Shown: positions 41,618 to 49,431, numbered from the stretch's first letter. The stretch: 50,331 nt of DNA from Kingella_B sp963529665 (GCA_963529665.1 CAUSAG010000015.1:1-50331); one strand, 5' to 3'. The notes: a model not told the origin generated them from the sequence alone. A program made the numbers and translations.

Positions 41618-41655
41618 AAGGTGCATATTTTAGGAAAGTTTAGTTAAAAAGGCAA
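41618..41655 (-). promoter_or_regulatory. Promoter and possible NsrR-type operator of the RIC-like gene
   Basis: On the minus strand, TTGCCT (41650-41655) and TAAAAT (41627-41632) are exactly 17 bases apart. Overlapping and just downstream of the -10 is AAAATATGCACCTTT, a partial dyad around TGCA resembling NsrR sites. In Neisseria, dnrN is NsrR-repressed, so this is a sensible candidate. The leader to the start codon is about 100 bases. Confidence 0.5.
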
Positions 41656-41675
41656 AACAGCGTTGCGCTAAAACG

Positions 41676-41722
41676 GTTTTCAGGCTGCCTTTGGTCGCGC
41701 TATGCCAAAAGCAGCCTGAAAA
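41676..41722 (-). terminator. Uptake-sequence hairpin after the TlpA-like gene
   Basis: GGTTTTCAGGCTGCCTTTGG pairs with AAAAGCAGCCTGAAAAC (one mismatch), beginning 12 bases after the stop at 41734 on the minus strand. Confidence 0.6.
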
Positions 41723-41733
41723 CGCCATCCCCA

Positions 41734-42240
41734 TTATTTCGCCATTTCCGCATCCACCACGCGATACAGCTCGGCAAAATCAGGCTCACCCACAAAAGTT
41801 TTCAACACTTCGCCCTTTTTGTTAATCAACACGCTGGTGGGATAAAGCTCGGTTTTCAGGAATTTCTTGGCAACGGTTTTATCGCTATCAAACATCACAT
41901 TAAACGGAATGCCTTGTTTAGCAACATAATTTTTCACTCCATCCAAGTTATCAGCAGGGTTAGACGTTGGCTCGGCGATGCCAAGAATTTGGAAATCTTT
42001 GCCCTGATAATCGTGCGCCATTTTAATGAGCTTGGGCATTTCGCTCACGCAGCCTGGGCAGGTGGGAAACCAAAAATTGATGAGCGTAACCTTGCCTTGC
42101 AAATTGAGGTTGCCAATGGTTTGGTTTTGCAGATTGGCAAGCTGGAAGCTGGGCGCGGGCTGGCTGGGCTGGCTGGTGAGCGTGAAGGCGGTAAGCGCGA
42201 TGATGGCGATGGCGGCAAAGGCGGCGATGAGTTTTTTCAT
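41734..42240 (-). CDS. TlpA/ResA-like thioredoxin-fold protein
   Basis: A 168-residue periplasmic protein. An uncleaved signal or signal peptide (MKKLIAAFAAIAIIALTAFT) precedes a thioredoxin fold with NFWFPTCPGCVSEMPKL, the active-site Cys-Pro-Gly-Cys being at about residues 61-64. The cis-Pro loop is in TELYPTSVLI. CPGC and the Phe-Trp lead-in place it in the TlpA/ResA group, used for cytochrome c maturation or for reduction of periplasmic disulfides. The preceding thioesterase gene overlaps its start by four bases (ATGA). Confidence 0.9.
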   Translation of the reverse strand: MKKLIAAFAAIAIIALTAFTLTSQPSQPAPSFQLANLQNQTIGNLNLQGKVTLINFWFPTCPGCVSEMPKLIKMAHDYQGKDFQILGIAEPTSNPADNLDGVKNYVAKQGIPFNVMFDSDKTVAKKFLKTELYPTSVLINKKGEVLKTFVGEPDFAELYRVVDAEMAK

Positions 42241-42632
42241 GATGATGCGATAAGTTGTTGAAAGGCAGTGAGCAGGTTTTCAGGCAGCCTGAAAACGCGC
42301 CCGTGGTTATCGGTAGGCATCAGCGTTACATCCGCTTGCACGCACAATTGCGCGCCCTCGGCAAACACAATGCGCTGCTCAACGATAAACTGGCGCGATT
42401 GGGCTTGGGTAAGCTGGCTGTGGATGTGCAAAATGTCGCCCAGCTTGGCAGCGCGGCGGTAGCGAATGTCCATGCGGGCAACCACAAGCTGCGCTTGCCG
42501 CAAGCTGTCAAACGGCAGATGCTGCTTGAAATAATGCCAGCGGGCGGCTTCTAGGAATTCCAGATAGCGGGCGTTGTTCACATGGGCATAGCCATCCAGA
42601 TGATAATTAAGGATTTCTTGGATGTAAGGCAT
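42237..42632 (-). CDS. Acyl-CoA thioesterase, YbgC/4HBT family
   Basis: A 131-residue hotdog-fold thioesterase. The signature HLDGYAHVNNARYLEFLEAAR (about residues 11-31; Asp13 and the HVNN motif) and RMDIRYRRAAKLGD are typical of 4HBT / YbgC-type enzymes that hydrolyse short-chain acyl-CoA. In the last third an uptake sequence is translated in frame (RVFRLPENLL). The stop overlaps the start of the TlpA-like gene by four bases, so the two are coupled. Confidence 0.88.
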   Translation of the reverse strand: MPYIQEILNYHLDGYAHVNNARYLEFLEAARWHYFKQHLPFDSLRQAQLVVARMDIRYRRAAKLGDILHIHSQLTQAQSRQFIVEQRIVFAEGAQLCVQADVTLMPTDNHGRVFRLPENLLTAFQQLIASS

Positions 42633-42751
42633 TTGGGTTTAAGGAATAAATGGGCAAATAGGCAGCCTGAAATGAAACGAAATGCGCCGCCGTTGGCATG
42701 GCGATAACAAACAAACGAGCGGATATAAAATCCTCCGCGCGGGCAACGCTT

Positions 42752-42792
42752 AGGCAGCCTGAAAATGGGGAAAACGCATTTTCAGGCTGCCT
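42752..42792. terminator. Uptake-sequence hairpin
   Basis: AGGCAGCCTGAAAATG and CATTTTCAGGCTGCCT form a 16-bp perfect stem with a loop of nine bases, between the thioesterase gene and the hypothetical gene at 42818 (both minus). Confidence 0.7.
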
Positions 42793-42817
42793 GATAAGCA
42801 TGGCTTAGCTTGGCGCA

Positions 42818-43180
42818 TCAGCCGATTTCAATCGCGCTAAACGCTTCGCGCTGCAAGGGCTCGCTGCTTAAATCGGTTACGATGCTGGATAGCTCAATAT
42901 CAAACCATTCGCGGAAAATATCGGGATGCAAATCGGGCCACAGGCTTTCGTCGTCGCACCAATCGCCCAACTCGGCGGCAAAAATTTCTTCCACGCGGTT
43001 TTCAATTTCATCCCACAGCGCGTCGGCGTTGTCGCAAGCGTCCACCAAATAAGAATTGACATCTTCTTGCAAATCTTCAAGCGTGATGTCGGATAAATCG
43101 CTATCGGGCAGGCTGTTGAGCCAATACCAAAAAGGTTCGTTGGGGATAACAATGAATACGCTGCGGTTCACTTCATACAT
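42818..43180 (-). CDS. Conserved-looking acidic hypothetical protein
   Basis: A 120-residue, strongly acidic protein with no signal peptide. It begins MYEVNRSVFIVIPNEPFWYW and contains LEDLQEDVNSYLVDACDN, then DDESLWPDLHPDIFREWFDI (about residues 77-96). The pattern VFIVIPxxPFxxWxN ... DESLWPxxRxxxMFxEWFDIE resembles a family of uncharacterised bacterial proteins I have seen, but I cannot name a domain. It begins five bases beyond the mlaA stop and may be co-transcribed with the mla genes. Confidence 0.75.
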   Translation of the reverse strand: MYEVNRSVFIVIPNEPFWYWLNSLPDSDLSDITLEDLQEDVNSYLVDACDNADALWDEIENRVEEIFAAELGDWCDDESLWPDLHPDIFREWFDIELSSIVTDLSSEPLQREAFSAIEIG

Positions 43181-43185
43181 AATGC

Positions 43186-43983
43186 TTACTCCTGCGCTGA
43201 GGCGGTTGGGTTTTCAGGCTGCGTGGCGGCGGTGGGCAACGCAATTTGCGGTTCGCTGCTGGCGGGGGCGGCTTCGGGGTCAATTAAGCCATCTTCGGGT
43301 TGGATGGCAGCGGCGTTGCCCAGTTGCTTATTACGCAAAGCCATGTAGGCATCGCGCATGGCAACATATTTGTCTAACGCCATTTCGTTGAGCGTGTCGG
43401 TGGTGTCCAGCAATTTTTCGCGTCCGTCCACCGCGTTCAACCCTGTGAGCGAATAATTGGCAGCGCGGTCGTGGATAATGGCGCTCTGTGGCGTATAAAC
43501 CATGCTCACGCCTTCGCCCACCGTATCGCGCACGGTGCTAGGGCCCAGCAGCGGCATCACAAAATAATTGCTGTTTTTCCAGCCCCAAGATGCCAGCGTG
43601 TCGCCAAAAGTGGTTTTGTGGTTGGGCATATTAGCTGCGCCTGCAATGTCAATCAGCCCGCCGATGCCAAAGGTGGTGTTCACCGCCACGCGCATAAAAT
43701 CGCCGCCCGCTTTGCCAATGTGTCCGCGCAGAATGTTGTTGCCCATGCTTTTCACATCGCGCAGATTGTTGAAAAAATTGCCAACGGCAGTGCGGACAGG
43801 ACGCGGCGTTACTTTGCGATAGCCGCGTGCCACAGGCGCGAACAGATATTGATCGGCTTTGTCGTTGAATTTAAACATGGCGCGGTTGTAGCGCTCGTAG
43901 GGATCGGGCGTGCCTTCTACGCGGCTGTGGAAACTGATGGCGAGCAGCAGGCAAGTAAGCCCCATTTTCAGGCGGTTATCCAT
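43186..43983 (-). CDS. mlaA: MlaA (VacJ) phospholipid-transport protein
   Basis: 265 residues. The conserved core DPYERYNRAMFKFNDKADQY (about residues 28-47), GNFFNNLRDVKSMGNNILRG and VNTTFGIGGLIDIA are diagnostic of MlaA/VacJ, which removes misplaced phospholipids from the outer leaflet of the outer membrane. The start MDNRLKMGLTCLLLAI overlaps the STAS gene by 16 bases; MGLTCLL at 43965 is an alternative. No lipobox Cys follows the hydrophobic segment, unlike typical MlaA lipoproteins. The C-terminal 45 residues are Pro/Glu/Ala-rich with a translated uptake sequence (TQPENP). Confidence 0.9.
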   Translation of the reverse strand: MDNRLKMGLTCLLLAISFHSRVEGTPDPYERYNRAMFKFNDKADQYLFAPVARGYRKVTPRPVRTAVGNFFNNLRDVKSMGNNILRGHIGKAGGDFMRVAVNTTFGIGGLIDIAGAANMPNHKTTFGDTLASWGWKNSNYFVMPLLGPSTVRDTVGEGVSMVYTPQSAIIHDRAANYSLTGLNAVDGREKLLDTTDTLNEMALDKYVAMRDAYMALRNKQLGNAAAIQPEDGLIDPEAAPASSEPQIALPTAATQPENPTASAQE

Positions 43984-44249
43984 TCTTCTATCTCGTAAAG
44001 TTGTGCCAAATCGCGCACGCTGGGCGGCAGATTGTGGATTTTCAGGCTGCCTTGTTCGCGTTGGCGCAAGGCGGTGAGCAGCAACGATAAGCAAGCGGAA
44101 TCGGCGCGGGTGATTTGGCTGCAATCTATGGCGTGGATTTCAGGCTGCCCACATTGCCGAACAAACTGCGCGAGCGTGATTTTATCAACCGTTTGCACGC
44201 TCACTTCGCCCTGCACATACACAATATTGTCGCGGATTGCGCTTTGCAT
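43968..44249 (-). CDS. mlaB: STAS-domain protein MlaB
   Basis: A 93-residue single-domain STAS protein. EVSVQTVDKITLAQF and AIDCSQITRADSACLSLLLTAL (about residues 40-61) fit the SpoIIAA/STAS fold used by MlaB, the cytoplasmic subunit that supports the MlaFE transporter. In this organism the gene lies between mlaC and mlaA, its usual place. The product overlaps the start of mlaA by 16 bases, suggesting translational coupling. Another uptake sequence is translated (QGSLKIH). Confidence 0.88.
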   Translation of the reverse strand: MQSAIRDNIVYVQGEVSVQTVDKITLAQFVRQCGQPEIHAIDCSQITRADSACLSLLLTALRQREQGSLKIHNLPPSVRDLAQLYEIEEWITA

Positions 44250-44251
44250 GT

Positions 44252-44863
44252 TTAGTTACCGTTTTTGGCTTTTAAATCGGCGATTAAGCCATCAATGCCT
44301 TTGCTGTCCAAAATCGGCTTGAATTGCTGTTTTTGGCTTTGCACAAGGGCAAACGCGCCTTCAAACACCACGTTGAACACTTTGTATTTGCCGCCGTCTT
44401 GATAGGTGCTGAATACCGCTTCCACAGGCTGCTGACCGGGATTGGCAATGGTGGCGCGCACGTCAATTTGCTCTTTGCTCGGCAGCATGCTGCTGGGCTT
44501 GGCGATAGCGTTTTTAACGGTTACTTGGGCATTTTTATAGTTCAACATTTGGCGCGAATAGGTGCGAATCAGCATGGTACGAAATTCGTTTACCAGCATT
44601 TGCTTTTGTGCGGCGGTGGCTTTGTTCCACGGCGCACCTACGGATAAGCGCGTCATCAGGTTGAAGTCAAAATAGGGCAAGGCGTAGTTTTCGGCTTGCT
44701 TGCGCACGGCGGTGTCGTTTTTGCCATTGGCTTGCTTCAAGATTTTGAGCATTTGCGTGGAGTTTTCTTTGATTTGGTTTGACGCGTCTTGCGGCGCGGC
44801 AACCGCCAAATTGATGCTCAATGCGCTGATGGCAAGCGCGGCTAGGATGGGGGATTTTTTCAT
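44252..44863 (-). CDS. mlaC: Phospholipid-binding protein MlaC
   Basis: A 203-residue periplasmic shuttle that carries phospholipids between the outer-membrane MlaA complex and inner-membrane MlaFEDB. A signal peptide (MKKSPILAALAISALSINLAVAA, about residues 1-23) precedes the Tol-Tol_Ttg2 domain, with YFDFNLMTRLSVG (about 69-81) and LVNEFRTMLIRTYSRQML (about 92-109) as typical segments. It is two bases from mlaB and 151 bp from mlaD. The region 44864-45014 has no gene. Confidence 0.95.
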   Translation of the reverse strand: MKKSPILAALAISALSINLAVAAPQDASNQIKENSTQMLKILKQANGKNDTAVRKQAENYALPYFDFNLMTRLSVGAPWNKATAAQKQMLVNEFRTMLIRTYSRQMLNYKNAQVTVKNAIAKPSSMLPSKEQIDVRATIANPGQQPVEAVFSTYQDGGKYKVFNVVFEGAFALVQSQKQQFKPILDSKGIDGLIADLKAKNGN

Positions 44864-45014
44864 GTCGTGTCCTTTGTCCTTTGGGGTTTTTAGTCCGATT
44901 GTTTTTGGGGGCTGGCAGTTTAGCGGATTGTGGGCGGGCGTGGCAATGCGTGGGATTGTAAAACAAGCTGCGCTTGGCTTTTCGCGTTTTCAGGCTGCCC
45001 TACTCTGCTGCGCC

Positions 45015-45512
45015 CTATTCTGCGCCTGATGTGGCGGGCGCAGGCTGGCTGTCTTTGTTCATAAAATTACTGACGAATTTGTTAATCAGGTTTTCCAATA
45101 CCACGGCGGATGTGGTCATGGAAAGCGTGTCGCCGTTTTGCAATTTCTGTTCTTCGCCGCCTTGGGTTAAGCCGATGTATTGCTCGCCGAGCAAGCCCGA
45201 AGTCAAAATGGCGGCGTTGGCATCCACACTGTATGCGTATTTTTGTTCAATTTGCATGCTGACTTTGGCTTGGAAACTTTGCGGGTCTAGCTGAATATCG
45301 CTCACGCGCCCCACCAACACGCCTGCGGATTTAATCGGCGCTTGCACTTTCAGGCTGCCGATGTCGTCAAACTGGGCGTAAACGGTGTAGGTGGCAATGG
45401 GCTTGCCAAAGCTGCTGCCGCCGCTGGCAACGCGAAAGGCGAGTATGCCCAACGCGGCAAAGCCGAGTAATACAAACAGTCCGACCCAAAATTCTAGGAT
45501 GGCTTTTTTCAT
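45015..45512 (-). CDS. mlaD: MCE-domain protein MlaD
   Basis: A 165-residue inner-membrane protein with one N-terminal helix (about residues 9-28) and an MCE domain. YAQFDDIGSLKVQAPIKSAG (about 46-65) and the VGRVSDIQLDP segment are diagnostic. MlaD hexamers sit on MlaFE and pass phospholipids to or from MlaC. QYIGLTQGGEEQKLQNGD is the usual C-terminal segment of the domain. Upstream, the usual mlaE neighbour is displaced by one inserted gene. Confidence 0.95.
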   Translation of the reverse strand: MKKAILEFWVGLFVLLGFAALGILAFRVASGGSSFGKPIATYTVYAQFDDIGSLKVQAPIKSAGVLVGRVSDIQLDPQSFQAKVSMQIEQKYAYSVDANAAILTSGLLGEQYIGLTQGGEEQKLQNGDTLSMTTSAVVLENLINKFVSNFMNKDSQPAPATSGAE

Positions 45513-45608
45513 GGATTATCCTTGGTTAAGGCAGCCTGAAAATGGGCTGCGGTTGAGTTTGGTGGCATGGGGTAAGGCTAAGGCGGCAAAAGTTGTTTTC
45601 AGGCTGCC

Positions 45609-46091
45609 TTAGTCGCCGTGTTCCCATTGTTTGCTTTGGAAATCATAGCGGTAATAATCAAATGCGATATACGGCACTTTGTACACCAAATAAAACTCGC
45701 CTGGGCGTTCCGTCTTGCCGTAGCGCGCGTGCAGCATATCTTGTTTGACTTGCGTGCCCGTATCCGCCAGCGTTTCGGGGTATTTGCCATGCTGCGTGTG
45801 GTAGCGTTCTATATCGGCGACCACTTGGCGCATATCCTGCTCGGCTTGGCGCACATAATACAGATTGATTGCCAAACACGCCGCCAGCCCAATCAGCCAC
45901 GCCGCGCCGATGATTTTGTGCCGCCGCCATTTTTCAGGCTGCCTGTAAACAAACAGCGCCTTGACGGGAAACCACAGCAGCGCCATCGCAGCAGGGAAAA
46001 ACATCATGAAACCAAACATCGGCTGGCTGCAAATCGCGCACCAAATCCAAATTGCCAGTATTACGCCATAGGGGATGTTCTGTTTTTTCAT
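45609..46091 (-). CDS. Membrane-anchored hypothetical protein inserted between mlaD and mlaE
   Basis: A 160-residue protein of unknown family. Two to three hydrophobic segments lie near residues 6-25, 28-45 and 62-80; the remainder is a soluble domain of about 80 residues (VVADIERYHTQHGKYPETLA), which recalls pseudopilin-like or type II secretion GspG-type N-terminal segments such as HxxHGxYPxTL, without the prepilin signal. A translated uptake sequence (YRQPEKWRR) is present at about 51-59. The ATG at 46091 was chosen over the upstream one at 46214, which would overlap mlaE. It interrupts the mla operon. Confidence 0.65.
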   Translation of the reverse strand: MKKQNIPYGVILAIWIWCAICSQPMFGFMMFFPAAMALLWFPVKALFVYRQPEKWRRHKIIGAAWLIGLAACLAINLYYVRQAEQDMRQVVADIERYHTQHGKYPETLADTGTQVKQDMLHARYGKTERPGEFYLVYKVPYIAFDYYRYDFQSKQWEHGD

Positions 46092-46102
46092 TTTCAGGCT
46101 GC

Positions 46103-46876
46103 CTATGTGAACATAAACGCGGTCAAAATAAAATCCAACGCCAACACGGTAAGCGCGGAAGATACCACCGTGCGCGTGCTGGCGCGCAAAATGCCTTCCG
46201 CTGTGGGCGTGCAATGAAAGCCTTGATACACGGCAATCAGCGCGACCGCCGAGCCGAAAATCAGCGATTTGACCAAGCCGTTGATCACGTCATACGACCA
46301 GTCGATATTGTTTTGCATATTGGACCAAAACACGCCCGTGTCCAGCCCCAGCCATTGCACGCCCACCAAATAGCCGCCGTAAATCCCCGCCACATTAAAA
46401 ATACACGCCAACAGCGGCATGGAAACCACGCCCGCCCAAAAGCGCGGTGCCACCACGCGGGCAACAGGGTTCACCGCCATCACATCCATCGCTTCCAGCT
46501 GCTCGGTGGTTTTCATCAGCCCGATTTCGCTGGTCATCGCGCCGCCCGCGCTGCTGGCAAACAAAATCGCCGCCAGCACAGGTCCAAGTTCGCGCAGCAA
46601 CGACGCGGCAACCATAAAGCCCAGCACGTCCGCCGATTTAAACTTTGCCAACTGCGTGTAGCCCTGCAAGCCAATCACCATGCCGACAAACAACCCCGAC
46701 ACGGCAATAATCAACACGGACAACACGCCCGAAAAATACATCTGGCGGATGGTGAGCCGCGCGCGCAGCAGGGTTTGCGGCAACAGCAGCAGGATTTGGA
46801 GCAGAAATAAAGCGTTTGCGCCCAGCGTTTGAATAAAGGCTAGGGTTTTCGCGCCTGTGGATTGGATGAAGTTCAT
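46103..46876 (-). CDS. mlaE: MlaE permease
   Basis: A 257-residue inner-membrane permease of the MlaFEDB phospholipid transporter. FVGMVIGLQGYTQLAKF (about residues 63-79), LRELGPVLAAILFASSAGGA (about 93-112) and TEQLEAMDVMAVNPVARVVAPR are the hallmark segments of this family. About five or six hydrophobic segments. The normal neighbours mlaF and mlaD are separated from it by other genes on both sides. Confidence 0.96.
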   Translation of the reverse strand: MNFIQSTGAKTLAFIQTLGANALFLLQILLLLPQTLLRARLTIRQMYFSGVLSVLIIAVSGLFVGMVIGLQGYTQLAKFKSADVLGFMVAASLLRELGPVLAAILFASSAGGAMTSEIGLMKTTEQLEAMDVMAVNPVARVVAPRFWAGVVSMPLLACIFNVAGIYGGYLVGVQWLGLDTGVFWSNMQNNIDWSYDVINGLVKSLIFGSAVALIAVYQGFHCTPTAEGILRASTRTVVSSALTVLALDFILTAFMFT

Positions 46877-46909
46877 GTTTTATTGGGGTGGTTGGGTTTT
46901 CAGGCTGCC

Positions 46910-47626
46910 TTATTTGAATTCCAGCGGCTCGTCATCCGCTGGCGTGGTGGATTGCCGCCCATAGGCAAAGGGGTCTACCGCCGCGCTGTTGTTTTCGCCG
47001 CTCTCGGCGTTGCCAAACACAGGCTCATTAAATGGGTCGGCGCTGTTTTCAGGCTGCCCTTGCGGCTGGAATGATGGCTCGTTCACGATAATGGTGTTGC
47101 CAGAATCAACAGGATATTCGGCAGGCGTGGCGATGCAATGCTCAATGTATTTTACCAAGCGTTTTAGGATATTCACTTCGCTCTCGTCGGCATCGTGCAG
47201 GCGCAAAATGGCTTGCTCGCCATCGCGATTTTTCAACACCAGCTCCGCGCCCTTGCCCACGCTGTTCACCATGAATTTGCTGTTTTTCAAATCAATCGTT
47301 TCCGCATCGCGACCGTTTTCAATGTAGCACTCGTTGTCATACAAATCCAACGACACGCTGGTGCCCATCTCGTCTTGATACGACACATACCACAAGCCGC
47401 CAAACGCAGCGATAAGAATCAGGCTTACCCACGGCTGCCATGTAAACAGCGACAGGCTCAACACCATCGCCAGCGCAAATACCACATTGGGCAGGCGCAT
47501 TTGGGTTTTAAACAGCGTGATCGGATACAGCAGCCACGGCAGCGTGCCCACATCGGGCGCGTTGTAGTTCAGCGCCCATTCCATCTCGCGGTCTTCGTTT
47601 TGGATGTGGTGTTTGATAACGTTCAT
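46910..47626 (-). CDS. Membrane-associated hypothetical protein
   Basis: A 238-residue protein of unknown family between mlaE and mlaF. Two close hydrophobic segments (about residues 45-68 and 70-82) separate a short N-terminus from a soluble domain (about 85-175, SLDLYDNECYIENGRDAETI) and a low-complexity, acidic, Asn/Pro/Glu-rich tail (about 180-238) with a translated uptake sequence (QGQPENSAD). The start MNVIKHHIQNED at 47626 has a good AAAGGA ribosome-binding site. The function is unknown. Confidence 0.7.
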   Translation of the reverse strand: MNVIKHHIQNEDREMEWALNYNAPDVGTLPWLLYPITLFKTQMRLPNVVFALAMVLSLSLFTWQPWVSLILIAAFGGLWYVSYQDEMGTSVSLDLYDNECYIENGRDAETIDLKNSKFMVNSVGKGAELVLKNRDGEQAILRLHDADESEVNILKRLVKYIEHCIATPAEYPVDSGNTIIVNEPSFQPQGQPENSADPFNEPVFGNAESGENNSAAVDPFAYGRQSTTPADDEPLEFK

Positions 47627-47674
47627 GGTCGCATTCCTTTCAATATAAAAAAGGCAGCCTGAAATACTGCCCAA

Positions 47675-47914
47675 TCATTTTATCATAGCAAATTGCACAG
47701 CCAAGCCGTCGGTATATTGTGCAAAATCAAGATTATACACCAACAAGCTATTTACCCATGCCACAAATTCAGCAAACATCGGCGCATCCGCATCGCCCAG
47801 CTCAAACATCCCGTTATCCTGATGCGAAATTTGAATATGCTGCAACACCGCCGCAAACAGCGCAGGCTGCTGCTGGATTTCGGCTAACGGCACTTGCCGC
47901 AGCCGCCGCATCAA
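47675..47914 (-). pseudogene. Open frame without a normal start; possible truncated gene
   Basis: The reading frame is open from about 48007 down to 47675 and codes coherently (LYHEWQSHPTILHFADQCAL, then RRLRQVPLAEIQQQPALFAAV). It has no ATG or GTG until TTG/ATG near 47914-47909, which would give only 79 residues. The frame enters directly from an uptake-sequence hairpin (48003-48043), which suggests that the true 5' end was lost when that junction formed. No family recognised. An internal TTG or CTG start is an alternative. Confidence 0.45.
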
Positions 47915-48002
47915 CGCGCATTGGTCGGCGAAATGAAGAATCGTGGGATGGCTTTGCCATTCGTGATACAGTCGGTTAGCATGGTTTGCGTTCCTTAAAA
48001 TC

Positions 48003-48043
48003 CATTTTCAGGCTGCCTAATGCGGTTGAGGCAGCCTGAAAAT
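48003..48043. repeat. Uptake-sequence hairpin
   Basis: CCATTTTCAGGCTGCCT and AGGCAGCCTGAAAATG around a loop of about eight bases. It is nearly repeated at 48571-48611. Confidence 0.7.
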
Positions 48044-48051
48044 GCGTTGTA

Positions 48052-48543
48052 CTACATATCCGATTGATAGAAAAACACATACACCAAATGAAAACACACC
48101 ACCGCCGCAAACCCAAGCTGCACAAAAGATGCAACAAACGCCGCCAAATAATCCACAATCGTTACGCTGGCAAGCGGCAAAAATTCAAAATACACGCCCA
48201 AATACATCAAATTCCACAATATAAACCACAAATAAATCGCGCTCACGCCAAAAGGCTTGCCCGAATCCATACGCGGTATTTCAATCGGAAACAAATAGCC
48301 AAAAAATTCCTTTTTCTCTTCGACATCTAATTTCATTAACGCCGTCGCGACCGCCCCCATAGCGACAACCAAAGGCGTAAACAAAAACACCGCCGCAAGC
48401 GCACTATACATATTCTTTTGCAGCAAAATAAAGCCCATCGCACACAGCAAAAAATGCACCACGCAGGCTATTTTGATTATCGGACGCAGGGTTTTGCCTA
48501 CATCCGATTCTTTAAACCGTGCCAGTTTGCTTAATTGGCTCAT
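48052..48543 (-). CDS. Four-helix membrane hypothetical protein
   Basis: A 163-residue protein with hydrophobic segments near residues 28-46, 50-70, 103-122 and 130-155. It begins MSQLSKLARFKESDVGKTLR. A cytoplasmic loop near 75-95 is charged (LDVEEKKEFFGYLFP). I do not recognise the family. It lies between mlaF and mlaE and is bounded by almost identical uptake-sequence hairpins on both sides, as if inserted as a cassette. The ATG at 48543 is preferred to 48561. Confidence 0.65.
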   Translation of the reverse strand: MSQLSKLARFKESDVGKTLRPIIKIACVVHFLLCAMGFILLQKNMYSALAAVFLFTPLVVAMGAVATALMKLDVEEKKEFFGYLFPIEIPRMDSGKPFGVSAIYLWFILWNLMYLGVYFEFLPLASVTIVDYLAAFVASFVQLGFAAVVCFHLVYVFFYQSDM

Positions 48544-48570
48544 CCATTCCACTCCATACAATACGAAAAT

Positions 48571-48611
48571 CCATTTTCAGGCTGCCTTATCATTTGAGGC
48601 AGCCTGAAAAT
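48571..48611. repeat. Uptake-sequence hairpin, near copy of 48003-48043
   Basis: CCATTTTCAGGCTGCCT and GAGGCAGCCTGAAAATGCG around about eight bases. With the copy at 48003 it brackets the gene at 48052-48543. Confidence 0.7.
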
Positions 48612-48624
48612 GCGTTGGTGCTTT

Positions 48625-49431
48625 TCACGATTTTGCCGCCCACAAATCTTGCTGCAAACTCGTTTTCGCGGGATAACGAAACGCCACCGGCCCATTGGGC
48701 TCGCCGCGCACAAACTGCCGCACCCAAGCCGAATCGCTGTTTTGCATCTCGCTAGGGCTGCCTGAAAACACAATCTCGCCGTGCGCCAAGAAAATAATCT
48801 GATCCACCAAATTGAGCGAATGTCCCACATCATGTGTAACCATAATGCTGGTGGAGCGCAGCGCCTTGGTTACGCGATGAATCAAATGCGCGATCACCCC
48901 CAGCGAAATCGGGTCTAGCCCCGTGAACGGCTCGTCAAACAACATCAATTCGGGGTCTAGTGCAATGGTTCGCGCCAACGCCACGCGCCGTGCCATGCCG
49001 CCTGATAATTCGGCAGGCATCAACCGTTCCACACCGCGCAAGCCCACCGCGTTCAATTTCAACAACACCAAATCGCGTATCACGCTTTCAGGCAGCCGCG
49101 TCAGCTCGCGCATGGGAAACGCCAAATTATCAAACACATTCAAATCGGTAAACAACGCGCCCTGCTGAAACAGCACGCCCATGCGGCGGCGATGCTCGTT
49201 TAATTCGTGCGCCGAAAACACACCCAAATCGCGCCCGTTGAGCAAAATTTTGCCCGCGCTGGGGCGCAGTTGCCCCGTAATCAGGCGCATCAGCGTGGTT
49301 TTGCCGCTGCCCGAGCCGCCCATAATCGCGGCAAATCGCCCTTGCTCCACCGCAAAACTCACGTTTTGCAAAATCGGGCGCTCGCCATAAGCAAAGGCAA
49401 CATTTTGAAATTCTATGAAAGGAACGGTCAT
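48625..49431 (-). CDS. mlaF: ABC transporter ATP-binding protein MlaF
   Basis: A 268-residue ATPase of the MlaFEDB phospholipid transporter. Walker A is GGSGSGKTT (about residues 37-45), the signature is LSGGMARRVALART (about 141-154), Walker B is ELMLFDEPFTGLDP (about 158-171), and the switch His is in MVTHDV. The start MTVPFIEFQNVAFAYGERP at 49431 is chosen over the far upstream ATG at 49599, whose extra residues have no family counterpart. It is the first gene of the mla set. Confidence 0.96.
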   Translation of the reverse strand: MTVPFIEFQNVAFAYGERPILQNVSFAVEQGRFAAIMGGSGSGKTTLMRLITGQLRPSAGKILLNGRDLGVFSAHELNEHRRRMGVLFQQGALFTDLNVFDNLAFPMRELTRLPESVIRDLVLLKLNAVGLRGVERLMPAELSGGMARRVALARTIALDPELMLFDEPFTGLDPISLGVIAHLIHRVTKALRSTSIMVTHDVGHSLNLVDQIIFLAHGEIVFSGSPSEMQNSDSAWVRQFVRGEPNGPVAFRYPAKTSLQQDLWAAKS

